From positions 868,001 to 932,000 of the forward strand of contig CAVOTH010000004.1 of NCBI GenBank assembly GCA_963699085.1: 64,000 nt of DNA. Direction: 5' to 3'. The first letter of the stretch is position 1. Each line of letters starts with the position of its first letter. The translations under genes were made by a program, and so were the position numbers. The notes beneath the pieces were generated by a model. It was not told the origin of the DNA, made no database searches, and worked only from the letters and a program-made list of their open reading frames with translations. Below are positions 40,900 through 50,814 of the stretch, piece after piece. The stretch is from Bog-756 sp963699085 (GTDB taxonomy: Bacteria; Actinomycetota; Acidimicrobiia; Acidimicrobiales; RAAP-2).

Positions 40900-43018
40900 C
40901 GGTGCGGTCGCCGGCCGTCGTCCACGTCGAGGACTTCGGTGTCCAGTGTCCCGGTCATCGGGATCCCGAACCGGATGGGCACGATCTCGGAGTACCCGTA
41001 CGGGTAGTACAGGTGCTGGTTCACCAGATTCGCCTCGAAGGACACCGGGTCGTTCGACGTCTGGGTGCCGCGGACGACGAAGGTGGCGACGCCATCGGCG
41101 TTGGTGAAGGCGACCACAGGTGTCTGGCCCACCTGTCCCTGATTGATGACCGCCTGGCCGAAGACGAGGCCCTGCTGGTCGTAGATGACCTGACCCAGGT
41201 AGACGGGCACGCCCGACTCGCGCACTGGACGGTTGATCGGGTCCAGGATCGTCGCCCGCAGGATCACCGGCTGCCCGAGCGGAACCGAGTCGGTGACCGA
41301 TGACGGGTCCAGGCTCAGGTGGAAGGTGGTCGGGAGGTACGACGAACTGGCACTGACCGTGGCCGGAGCGGTGGTGAACGCCACCACCTGGAAGCCGCCG
41401 GTGATGGGCGGCTGGGCGAAGAAGTTGGGAGCGACCAGGGTGTAGTGGGCCTTCTCCCCGGCGCCAGGAGCGTCGGCCCCTTGATGGTCGGCCAGAAGGC
41501 AGTGAGTTGGCCACCGCTCTCCACGGTGAACGCCGGGGTCTGGGAGTGGCCGGTCCGGTTATCCACCTCGACCCCGACCTGCACCACCGTGGCCAACTGC
41601 CCGGTCGTCCGCACCGAGGTGATCCGCACGGCCAGCGGCGGAGCCCGAGGTGAAGATGGCCCCGACGGCCAGGACACGAGGCGACCAGGCCGAGCACGAC
41701 GATCCACGGTGCCAGCCGTCGGATCCGGGCCGGCCCGGTGGCGACCGGCTCCGGACGGCGGACCGAAATTGCCGCCACCAGTGCGGCCGGCAGGAGGGTC
41801 ACCAGGTAACTCCCGAATGACCGGGCGGAGAAGAAGAGGACGACCGAGGGGCAGAGGACCGCCCACGCCTTGAGGGCCGGATAGGTCGCTACGAAGGCCA
41901 ACCACAAGGTGACGAATACGACCACCAGCGCGATCGTATAGGCGACCAGGGACCCACCCCCGACGCCGAGGAAGAGGGTCAGTCCCACCAGACCCTGGCC
42001 GGCCGGCACGGTATGGCTGGCGATCGGAGTGAGGATTCCGGTCGAGCCAGGCGTGCGGTGAACCCACGATGAACGGCAGGTTCGGCACCGTGAAGGCGGT
42101 GAGCGCGATGGCCAGGTACCGGCTGCCGGTTCCGGCACCGGACTTCCATCCGCCGGGGCCGCGGCCGGACTCGATCACCAGCGCGGCCACCAGGAACGGG
42201 AGGATCAGCCAGGGTGTCTGCTTGACCGCCATCGCCAGTCCGAGCAGGATCGGGCCCCGCCACAGGGCGAAGCTGCGTTCGTGGGCGAACCGGTCCCACT
42301 GATAGACCGCACCGATGAGCAGCGGTACGAACAGGGCGTCGGTCACCCCGCCCACCGCGTAGCTGATGTACACGGCGAAGCTGCCGACCACGATGGCCAA
42401 CGGGCGGAGGGGACGGGGCAGCAGCACGAAGGTCAGGACGATGGCGATGGCCCAGGCGAAGACGTTGATCGCCACCGCCATCTGCGTCGTCCATCCGGCG
42501 AGGAGGAACGGCACGTAGGCCAGGAACGACAACGACGGATACGAGAGCGATGTCACGGCGTGGCCGTTCAGGAGGAAGGTGTACCCGTTGGGCGAGACGT
42601 GGAAGAGGGTGAATGCCTGGGCCATCGAGTGGGTGTATGGATTCAACCCATGCCGGAACAGTTCGGCCGCGTACTGGTCGAAGGCGATCTCGTCGGTTCC
42701 GTAGGCGGGCGTGTTCCTGACCTGGAGGTAGCTCCAACCGAGAAAGGCGGCGATGCTGAGTCCCAGGGTGACACCGGCCAGGACCCTCGACGCCCAGCGC
42801 GGCACCGTATGCGGCTGCCAGACGGCCACGATCGTCCCGATCCCCCAGGCACCGAGGACGACGACCGCGATACTGATGGCCGGGTAGATGTCGACGTACC
42901 CGAACAGCTGAAAACCCCACAGGACGACCGTGAGACCCGCTACGGTCCACCAGGCCCGGACCACCGGAGATGTCTGGTCGACCTCGGACGCCGGCGCTTG
43001 GCGTGTGCCGGTACTCAT
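40896..43018 (-). CDS. GT-C-like membrane glycosyltransferase with C-terminal beta domain, several frame changes
   Basis: From ATG 43018 (MSTGTRQAPASEVDQTSPVV) the N-terminal half has 8-10 membrane helices. The first large loop reads AYGTDEIAFDQYAAELFRHG then LNPYTHSMAQAFTLFHVSPN, the D-x-x-x-x-x-x-Y and NPY pattern of GT87-type mannosyltransferases. Near 42060 the frame changes, then IASHTVPAGQGLVGLTLFLG continues with more helices. After about 41700 an extracytoplasmic part follows: QVGVEVDNRTGHSQTPAFTV, then VILRATILDPINRPVRESGV and ATFVVRGTQTSNDPVSFEAN, an Ig-like beta domain, to TGA 40896. At least three frame changes. Its donor could be polyprenyl-phosphate mannose. It overlaps the next gene by 4 bases. 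Confidence 0.75.
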
Positions 43019-43031
43019 GGGCAGAGGGTAT

Positions 43032-43943
43032 TCAGGACGGGAGGGAAAATTCCTGGATGTTGCCGATTTTCGAAGTCCCCACCACCAGGTAGATGCTCCG
43101 CCCGTCCGCCGAGGGTTGCAGACCCACGCTGTCGGCGGGGGCCGGGAGGGCCCGGGTCTGGCTCTCGGTGGCAACGTCGATGACCCCGATATCGGCCCCG
43201 CCGGAGACGGACCTCAGCACGTACAGTGTCGACCCGGTGCTCGAAATGGCCAACTGTACGGGAGTCGGACCGACTTTGAAGCTCCCGGTGACCGTGCCGC
43301 TTCCGATGTCGATCTGATCGAGGGTCCCGTTCGAACCCAGGGCGAACAGATTCTGGCCGGTCGGGTCGACCACGATGGCCACCGTGTCCAACGGGACCGG
43401 AACCGATATCGAGGTCTTGTCCGTCTGCGAGTTGACCAGGGTCACGCTGGCCGCCGTCGAGGTTCCATTCAGTACGTAGAACGTGGTCCCGTCGGCGCCG
43501 GCAAACACACCGAGGACGGGTGCGGCAACAGGGACGGTCGCCACCGGCACTCCTGAGGATCCGTTGCAGAGCTCCAGTGCACCGGTGCCGCCGCTGGCCA
43601 GCCCCACACCGACCAGACCCGACGGTGACTGCGTCACCGCCACCGAGTCCGCCGAAACCGGGATCACCTGGCCGATCTTGCCCGTCGTCAGATTCAGGAG
43701 CTGGAGATTCGCCCCACCCATCGGTCGAGCGAGCAGCCACATGTAACCGTTCGGTTGAGGCTGGGCCCCGCCGGCCAGGCCTGCTGGTCCCGGGAACGTC
43801 TGGGTCGGGACGACCGGCGGAAGGGTTGTGGTCGTGGTGGCCGGTGAGGCCGTCCCTGTCCCGCACGCCGCTGAGACGACGGCGACCACGCCCAGTGCGA
43901 GAGCGCGCGCGGTCACGCCAGACAGTCGCAATGCTGGCGGCAA
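43032..43943 (-). CDS. Secreted beta-propeller (YVTN-like) lipoprotein candidate
   Basis: A protein of 303 residues. The N-terminus has a signal sequence ending VVAVVSAACGTGTASPATTT; the Cys after AA is a possible lipid-attachment site, although the -3 residue is Ser and not the usual Leu. A Thr/Pro linker leads to a propeller of four or more blades: AVTQSPSGLVGVGLASGG, VFAGADGTTFYVLNGT, AIVVDPTGQNLFALGSNG, AISSTGSTLYVLRSVSG, LQPSADGRSIYLVVG. This is the YVTN/lactonase-like repeat. It lies 4 bases after the sorting-signal protein and 13 before the glycosyltransferase, so the genes form one operon. No catalytic site visible. Confidence 0.85.
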   Translation of the reverse strand: MPPALRLSGVTARALALGVVAVVSAACGTGTASPATTTTTLPPVVPTQTFPGPAGLAGGAQPQPNGYMWLLARPMGGANLQLLNLTTGKIGQVIPVSADSVAVTQSPSGLVGVGLASGGTGALELCNGSSGVPVATVPVAAPVLGVFAGADGTTFYVLNGTSTAASVTLVNSQTDKTSISVPVPLDTVAIVVDPTGQNLFALGSNGTLDQIDIGSGTVTGSFKVGPTPVQLAISSTGSTLYVLRSVSGGADIGVIDVATESQTRALPAPADSVGLQPSADGRSIYLVVGTSKIGNIQEFSLPS

Positions 43944-43947
43944 CGAC

Positions 43948-44677
43948 TCAGCCGAGTCGGCGGCGTCGGCGTGCCATGACCAGCATCAGGGCACCGGCTA
44001 CGCACAGGACCGCCGCCAGTCCCCCTTGGAGGAGAAACGGCTTGCCGGTCTGGGCCGAGGTGGCGCCGGTGAGGGGCGTGCCCGATGCCGTACCGGCGGC
44101 GGTGGCGGCGGTGGCGGTGGCAGCCGTCGTCGTCGCCACTTCGATGACCGGATCACTGGTGATGGAGAACGTGGCCGATCCGGCCGTCACCGAAGCGCCG
44201 CTGACGGTCTGGAGCCCGTCGGCGGTGACCAGGTAGACCGTCGAGCCCGCCACGATGGACGGTGAGGTCACGGTGACGGTCACCGCCGGAAAGCTGGTGG
44301 CGACCTTGACGCCGTTGGCGAAGATGCCGATCCCGAACGTCACCACCGGCGTGCCGCCGCCGGGCGGTGTCACCGCCGAGGATGTCGCATCGGTCTCCAC
44401 CACCTGGACCGGCCCGGTGAACGCTCCGGCCGGCACGGTCGCCACGATGGTGGCGCTGCCCACGGTCGCCGTTGCGGTTCCTCCGCTCGGCTGGATGGTG
44501 GAGGTCGACGCCACTGTTCCGGCCAGATCCGGCTGCCGTGCCACCGACAGCCGGCGTGCCTGCCGGTGTGTAGCCCGAGCCGGCACCGAATGCTGCTCCC
44601 GGTGTGATGAGCGACGAGGTGAGTGCCACCATTCCGCACCCGACGGCGCCCACGGTTGCTCGGATCGCAGATCGCAC
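43948..44677 (-). CDS. Secreted protein with sortase-type C-terminal signal, one frameshift
   Basis: From GTG 44677, with GAAGGTGG about 9 bases upstream, the protein has a signal peptide (IRATVGAVGCGMVALTSSLI, TPGAAFGAGSGYTPAGTP). Near 44520 one extra base must be removed to continue DLAGTVASTSTIQPSGGT. The mature part is Thr/Ala/Val-rich with one beta domain (VPAGAFTGPVQVVETDATSS, FGIGIFANGVKVATSFPAVT, TVYLVTADGLQTVSGAS). The C-terminus is SAQTGKPFLLQGGLAAVLCV then a helix and MARRRRRLG: a motif resembling LAxTG, a hydrophobic helix and a basic tail, the layout of cell-wall sorting signals. It starts the five-gene run that ends with def. Confidence 0.75.
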
Positions 44678-44848
44678 GTTCGGTTACCACCTTCAACTTG
44701 GTTCCGGTCCTCTGCAGTCAGAGGGGTTCGGACCGTTGGACAGTTGATTGAGCGCCCATCGTACGGGTGCGGCAAGGGCACAGCAAGGGCGTGGATCCAA
44801 GTGGGTCCGACGCCGCCGGACGCAGCGACGACGGGACAGAAGACCCGA

Positions 44849-46310
44849 TCAGTTCAGCGCTTTTTGCCCTTGCCCTTGCCTTTGCCCTTGCGGGGCCGGG
44901 GTGGGGGCCGGTTGCCGGCGGGCCGTGTGGAACCCTGCGAGGTCCTGGAGGACGGAGGGGTCGAACCGGAGGACGGCGGCGTGCGGCTGGTCAGCGGCAG
45001 CCTTGGAAACGGCGGCGGCACCGGCGGCGGCCTTTGCCTTCGACCCACCGGCGCCCGGCCGGATCACCCCCGAAGAGGTGCGGGCCTTCGACGAGCCGCG
45101 GCCTGGCCCACCTGAGGCACCGGCCATTGCCGCCGCCATTGCCGGAGTCAACGCGGGGCCTCGGTCGCCGCGAGCCTCCAGGCGCTGGCGGATGGTCACG
45201 TACCGTTGCTCGCGCTCCTTCATGAGTGCCAACAGTGGTGACGCGATGAAGATGGACGAATAGGCACCGCTGGTGAGACCGATGACCAGAGCGAGGCCGA
45301 AGCTCTGCAGCGTGGTGGCGCCCAGGAATAGCGACCCGATCACCAGGACCGAGAGCACCGGCACGATGGCCACCATCGACGTGTTGATGGACCGGGCGAG
45401 CGTCTGGTTCATCGAGAGGTTGACCATCTCGGAGTAGGTGATCCGGCCGGAGGCACCCAGCCCCTGGGAGTTATCCCGGATCCTGTCGAAGACGACAACA
45501 GTGTCATAGAGCGAATAGCCGAGCACGGTCAGGACGGCCACCACCGTGTCCGGGGTCACCAGGAACTGGAACAGGGAGTAGATGCCGACGACGACCAGGA
45601 TGTCGTGGAATACCGCCACCATGGCGGCCACCGCCATCTTCGGTTCGAAACGCAGTGCGATGTACGCGGACACCACGATGAAGAAGATGATCAGGGCCTG
45701 GATGGCCTTGCCGGTGACATTGGAGCCCCAGGTGGAGCCGACCTGGTTGACGCTCACGTCGTTCACGTCGACACGCGGCGGCCTTGGCCAGAGCCTTCTG
45801 GACCGCCAACAGCTGCTGCTGCTGCTCGCTCGACGTACCGGTTCCGAGGTCGGCGGTGACCTGGATCTGCTTCTGCCCGTTCAGCTGGTTGGTGAGCTGC
45901 ACAACGGTGGGCGACGGCACTCCGGCGGCCTTGGCCACCGTTGTCGCCTCCGACACCGACAAAGTCTGGGAGGACACCAACCACGACTGGCCACCCTTGA
46001 AGTCGATCCCCTCGTTGAGCCCCCGGGTGGACAGCGAGATGATCCCGATCACGATGATCACGGCAGAGATGCCGAACCACCACTTGCGATTGCCGATGAA
46101 GTCGAAGGAGGTCTCGCCCCGGTAGAGCCGGAGGAGGACGTTCGGGCGCTTCGCCCCGGTCTGCTCCGCCTCGTACAGCTCCTCGGCATGCTCGAGCTCC
46201 TCCTCGAATTCCTCTTCGAGCTCGTCGGCCGGATCCAGCTCTTCGACCTCGTCGTCGCCGGGATCGTCCACCGGGGTATCGGGGCTCATTGGCTCGTCTC
46301 CCGTGCTCAT
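44849..46310 (-). CDS. secF: Protein translocase subunit SecF, one frameshift
   Basis: SecF works with SecD to drive late steps of Sec export. Start ATG 46310 (MSTGDEPMSPDTPVDDPGDD), or 46289. An acidic leader (DELEEEFEEELEHAEELY) precedes RGETSFDFIGNRKWWFGISA and the first helix, then STRGLNEGIDFKGGQSWLV (the D-F-x-G-G motif). Near 45778 one extra base must be removed to go from ALAKAA to RVDVNDVSVNQVGSTWG. Then MAVAAMVAVFHDILVVVGIY, LGYSLYDTVVVFDRIRDN and NQTLARSINTSMVAIVPV are canonical. The tail is a long Ala/Gly/Pro/Gln stretch. Total about 486 residues. The frame before the start is continuous with secD. Confidence 0.92.
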
Positions 46311-47824
46311 CCCGAGGCCACTGGCCACGCCCATGGTCTTGGCCTCGGTCGCCGTACGGCTACGGCCGAGCAGGATCACGAAGGGTCGGGTGAAGAAGTA
46401 GGTGACGATCACGTCGAGCAGCCGTCGAGATCCCGAGGAAGAGGGCGAACCCACGCACCGGGCCGATGGAGAAGAAATACAGGACGACGGCGCCCAACAG
46501 TGACACGAAGTCGGCGGCCAGCACGGTGCGGAAGGCGCTCTTGAAGCCCCGGTCGACGCTGGTACGGACCGTGCGGCCCGAACGCGCCTCGTCTTTCAAC
46601 CGCTCGAAATAGACGATATAGGAGTCCACGGTGATACCGATGGACACGATGATACCGATGACGCCGGCAAGGTCGATGGTGGTGTTCTGGGTCTGGCCCA
46701 GTATGGCGATGATCGACCACAGCAGTGCGCCGGTCAGGGCCAGTCCGGACACGACCACCAGGCCGAGCAGGCGGTAGTAGAAGATCGTGTAGATCATGAC
46801 CAGGGCCAGACCGATCAGTCCCGAGATGAGTCCGGCCTGCAGTGACGACTTGCCCAGCGACGCCGAAATGGTCTGGAGGGTCTGCTGGTCGAGCTTGACG
46901 GGCAGGGCGCCGTAGTTGAGCTCGGTGGCAAGCGCCTGAGCCTCGGTCTGGGTGAAGGTCCCCGAGATCTGCACGTTCCCGCCGAACGAGGAGAACGCCG
47001 TCTGGCCCGGCTGGGTGATGGGCGCCGAGATGACCTGACCGTCCAGGTCGATGCCGATGATGGCGTGGAACTGCTCCTGAGCCAGCGTGTCCCACGCCGT
47101 GGCTCCCTGCGAGTTGAAGTTGATGTTCACGGTCCACTGGCCGGTGGAGCTGAGGGAGGCATTGGCCGACTTGATCTCGGCACCGGTCACCTGGGCCGGG
47201 CCCAGCACGTAGCGCTCGTAGCTGTTGCCGGACAGGGCCGGGAGCAGGACCGTCGCCGACTTGGTCGTCGTTCAGGGGCGTACGTGGACGCGTACGGGGT
47301 GAACTGCGCATCCGGTTGAGGGTTCGGGTCGCCTGCTCGGTGCTGGTGTTGACCGCCAGGTTGGCCGACGACAGCTCCGACGCGGTCGCGCACGTCGGCA
47401 GTGTGCCGGTGGCTGCGGACTGCCCCTTGGCCACCGAGTGGGCATCGGCACCGCACAGAGCCGGACGGAAGAAGAGCTGGGCCGTCTGACCCAGGCGGTC
47501 GAGGATCTGCTGGGTGTTCTTCTCACCTGGCACCGAGGCGACGATGAGGGAGCACTTGTGGACCTTGTCCGGACAGGTGGACGTGCCCTGGCTGGACACC
47601 GTGGCGCCACTGGAGGCACCGACCCGTTCGTTGAGGATGGTGGTGATGGTGTCGAGCTCGGCCGATGAGACCGGGCTGTTGGTCTCATAGACGACAGAAA
47701 GTCCACCGGCCAGGTCCAGTCCGAGCTTGGGCGACCAGCCGGCGGCGAGGGTGGCGGTCAACATGATCAACCCGACGGCGACGACGGCGAGGAGGCTGAT
47801 CCAGAGGGAGCGTTTGTCCTTCAT
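46307..47824 (-). CDS. secD: Protein translocase subunit SecD, several frame changes
   Basis: Begins MKDKRSLWISLLAVVAVGLI; LGLDLAGGLSVVYET is the D-L-x-G-G motif and ILNERVGASSGATVSSQG follows. Frame changes occur near 47320, 47278 and 47262 (PDAQFTPYASTYAP, LNDD, SATVLLPALSGNSYERYVLG) and near 46432 (FALFLGIST to LLDVIVTYFFTRPFVILLGR). The C-terminal half is complete: VQISGTFTQTEAQALATELN, ALPVKLDQQTLQTISASLGK, NTTIDLAGVIGIIVSIGITV and DSYIVYFERLKDEARSGRTV. The last frame has no stop before secF; the nearest stop, TGA 46309-46307, overlaps the secF ATG but is in another frame. Total about 505 residues. Confidence 0.9.
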
Positions 47825-47829
47825 CGGGC

Positions 47830-48360
47830 TCAGATGATCGGAGGGCTGTCGGGCCCGGTCGCTTCAGTGCCGTTCGACTCTTCGTCGGTCGGAGGGCCGC
47901 TCGGGGGCTCGGGCGCGGCGCCGGACCCGAGGGTGGTGTCGTCCGCTCCGTCGCCATGGATGGCGGCGTCCTCGTCGTCCTCGTCATGGTCGTGCTCGTC
48001 GTACTCGTCGCCGACGACATCGGGTGGCGGTTCGGCAGGCTCGAGCTTGCGCAGCACATAGGGCCTCAGCACGGTGAACGACGCACCCACGCTCGTCTCC
48101 AGGGTCACCCGGTCGTCGGTGATGTCGAGCACCCGGCCGACGATCCCACCGGCCGTCACGACCTCGTCGCCGACTTCGAAGGTGTTGGCCAGCGCCCGGG
48201 TCGCCTTCTGCTTCTTCTGTTGGGGCCGGTAGATCAGGAAGTAGAACGCCGCCCCGATGACCACGAAGATCAAGATGGTGGACGATCCGCCCGACGACTT
48301 GGACGACGTGGCCGCTGGGCCGATGAAAAGGGCACCGACGGCGCCGAGGGCGGCCGTCAT
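47830..48360 (-). CDS. yajC: Preprotein translocase subunit YajC
   Basis: A 176-residue SecDF accessory protein. One membrane helix (about 27-47, SSTILIFVVIGAAFYFLIYR) is followed by PQQKKQKATRALANTFEVGD and EVVTAGGIVGRVLDITDDRV, the family signature. The C-terminal 65 residues are acidic and disordered (GDEYDEHDHDEDDEDAA), longer than in most YajC. It lies 5 bases before secD, and its ATG overlaps the tgt stop by 4 bases. Confidence 0.93.
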   Translation of the reverse strand: MTAALGAVGALFIGPAATSSKSSGGSSTILIFVVIGAAFYFLIYRPQQKKQKATRALANTFEVGDEVVTAGGIVGRVLDITDDRVTLETSVGASFTVLRPYVLRKLEPAEPPPDVVGDEYDEHDHDEDDEDAAIHGDGADDTTLGSGAAPEPPSGPPTDEESNGTEATGPDSPPII

Positions 48361-49580
48361 CGAGCGTCGGGGGAGGAGGTGGGGGTGGTCACAGCGCTCC
48401 GACTGTAGCCCAGCCCACCCGGGGTGTTGACCCCGCCCGCAGTACCGGACCCGTGCCCACCCCCGCCCTCGCCCCAGGTCGCAAGGGTGCGGGCCCGCAA
48501 GCGGTCCAGGGTGCCGGCGGCGATGGCGGCCCGGGCCTGGCTCATCAGCCCGAAAACAAAGGCCAGATTGTGGATGCTGAGGAGCCGCACGGCCGTGGGC
48601 TCACCCACCGACAGCAGATGGCGCAGGTAGCCCCGGGACCAACGCCCGCAGGTCGGGCACGGGCATGCCTCGTCGAGGGGGCTGTCGTCGCGGGTGTGCA
48701 CCGCGTTCCGGAGATTGATCCGTCCCGACGTCGTCCAGATCGAGCCATGGCGGGCCGCCCGGGTCGGGGCCACGCAGTCGAACTGGTCCACCCCGAGCGC
48801 CACCGCTTCGAGCATGCCGACCGGGTCCCCGACCCCCATCAGGTACCTCGGCCGCTCGACCGGCAGGAACGGGACGGTGGCGGCCAGGGCGTCGAGCATC
48901 TCGGCCCGGGGCTCCCCCACCGACAGTCCGCCGATGCCGTAGCCGTCGAAGTCCAGGTCGACCGTGCGCCGGGCACTTTCTGAGCGCAGCCCGACGTCGG
49001 TCCCGCCCTGGACGATGCCGAACAGGGACTGCCCCTCGGGTCGCCGCTCCAGGAGTTCGAAGTGGGTCCGCGCCCGAGCCGCCCACACCGCTGTCCGCTC
49101 GACGGCCTGGGCGAGTACGTCGGGCGCGGCGGGTAGCGAGGCGCAGACGTCGAGCACCATCTGGATGTCCGCCCCGAGGAGGCCCTGGACTTCGACGGCC
49201 GACTCGGGGGTGAGCCGGGTGGCCCTACCGTCGTAGATGGAGGCGAATGTGACCCCCTGGTCGTCCACCTTCGGACGCAATGAATGGACCTGGAATCCTC
49301 CCGAGTCGGTCAGGGTATGACCCGACCAACCGGTGAAGCGGTGCAGGCCGCCCAGTTCGGCCACGACGTCGGCGCCGGGCCGGAGCATCAGGTGGTACGT
49401 GTTGGCCAGGACCACCTCGGCTCCCAGCGCGTCCAGATCGGCGCTGTCCAGGCCCTTGACCGATCCCCGGGTGCCCACCGGCATGAAGGCGGGCACCCGG
49501 TACCCGCCCCTCGGCGTGACCACCCAGCCACATCGGGCCGCCCCGTCGGTGGCGGTCACCTCCACTGTGAGCGGATTCAC
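48357..49580 (-). CDS. tgt: tRNA-guanine transglycosylase
   Basis: Exchanges guanine for the queuine precursor at the wobble base of GUN-anticodon tRNAs. GTG 49580 overlaps the queA stop (GTGA), giving 407 residues. Marks: PAFMPVGTRGSVKGLDSADL, LANTYHLMLRPGADVVAELG, TDSGGFQVHSL (catalytic Asp), IVQGGTDVGLRSES, GIGGLSVGEP, GVDQFDCVAPTRAARHG (nucleophile Asp), and the zinc site CPCPTCGRWSRGYLRHL with a later His. The C-terminal Gly-rich tail is non-conserved. Queuosine genes are uncommon in actinobacteria. Confidence 0.96.
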   Translation of the reverse strand: MNPLTVEVTATDGAARCGWVVTPRGGYRVPAFMPVGTRGSVKGLDSADLDALGAEVVLANTYHLMLRPGADVVAELGGLHRFTGWSGHTLTDSGGFQVHSLRPKVDDQGVTFASIYDGRATRLTPESAVEVQGLLGADIQMVLDVCASLPAAPDVLAQAVERTAVWAARARTHFELLERRPEGQSLFGIVQGGTDVGLRSESARRTVDLDFDGYGIGGLSVGEPRAEMLDALAATVPFLPVERPRYLMGVGDPVGMLEAVALGVDQFDCVAPTRAARHGSIWTTSGRINLRNAVHTRDDSPLDEACPCPTCGRWSRGYLRHLLSVGEPTAVRLLSIHNLAFVFGLMSQARAAIAAGTLDRLRARTLATWGEGGGGHGSGTAGGVNTPGGLGYSRSAVTTPTSSPDAR

Positions 49581-50690
49581 CGGCCGGTGCCCGAGGGAAC
49601 ATCCCACACCGGGGTGCCCTTGGTGCCGGCGCGGGCCACCATCATGGCGTCACCGAACGAGAGGAAGCGATAGCCCTTATCCAGGGCCGAGGCGTACAGG
49701 TCGCGCCAGACCGGACCACAGAACGCCTCGACCAGCAGCAGCAGGCTGGAGCGGGGAAGGTGGAAGTTGGTGATCAGGACGTCGACCACCCGGAACTCGA
49801 ACTCGCCGTGGATGTACAGGTCGGTGCGCCCGGTCAGCACCCCGGTGGCGGCGGCCGACTCCAGGGCCCGCACCGACGTGGTCCCGACGGCGATCACCCG
49901 TCGGGCCATCGCACATGCCGCCACCGTGGCTGGTGGCACCGAATAGCGCTCGGTGTGGATGGCATGGGCCTCGGCGGTCTCGGCGGTGACCGGCCGGAAG
50001 GTGTCGAGCCCGATGGCCAGGTCGACCCGGGCCAGGCGGGCCCCGGTGGCCTCGCACGCGGCCAGCAGGTCAGGGGTGAGGTGGAGGCCGGCCGTCGGGG
50101 CGGCGGCCGACCGGTCGGCCAGGTCGCGCTCGGCCTGCATAGACCGTCTGGTAGCGGTCCGGGATCGGCCGAGAGCCCGGTGGATATAGGGAGGCAGTGG
50201 CATCGAGCCGGAACGGGCCACCACCGAGGGGTCGAGCAGTCGCACCCGCCGGGTGCCGGCGCCGTCGGGGTCAGGATCCGAGGGGGCATGGGCTCGCCGA
50301 CCTCCACCACCGGCGGTGCCCGCCGACTGCGCCCGCCAGCGCCGACCTCGAACAACAGGGTGCCGGGCGGGAGTCGGCGTCCAGGTCGGACCAGGGCGGC
50401 CCACTCGGTGGTCCCGTCGGCACCGGTCGGGCCCATCGGCTCGACCAGCAGGACCTCGGCCCGTCCGCCGGTGAGTTTGACCAGGTCGAGGCGGGCGGCC
50501 AGCACCCGGGTGTCGTTGACCACCAGTACATCGCCGGGACCGAGCATCGACGGGAGATCGGCGAAGGGGCCTGGGCGGGCCAGGGCGACACCGACAGAGC
50601 GGGGCCGACCAGCAATCGGGCCGCACTCCGCGGCTCGACCGGCTCCTGGGCGATAGCCGACTCGGGCAGTCCGTAGTCGTAGTCCGCCAT
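49577..50690 (-). CDS. queA: tRNA ribosyltransferase-isomerase QueA, many frame changes
   Basis: Transfers the ribosyl part of SAM to preQ1-tRNA. The N-terminus is MADYDYGLPESAIAQEPVEP, RSAARLLV from ATG 50690. After about 50600 the next frame has FADLPSMLGPGDVLVVNDTR and VLAARLDLVKLTGGRAEVLL. After about 50280 a third frame has GTRRVRLLDPSVVARSGSMP, LPPYIHRAL, then QAERDLADRSAAAPTAGLHL, TERYSVPPATVAACAMARRV, GTTSVRALES and LITNFHLPRSSLLLLVEAFC. Between 50140 and 50180 three inserted bases are needed to recover DPDRYQTVYA. The gene is followed directly by tgt (GTGA overlap). Conserved throughout, so I infer sequencing errors. The 124 bases between ruvB and this start hold nothing I recognise. 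Confidence 0.85.
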
Positions 50691-50814
50691 CGGGGTCGCG
50701 CCCGGCGTGGACGGCGACCGCGTCGTGCACCGGGTGGTGGGGAGCGGCGGACACGTCCCCATGCTGTCAGACCGCAGGCGCCGTTCCGCCCCGTCGCGAA
50801 GGTCGCGTGGCGGG

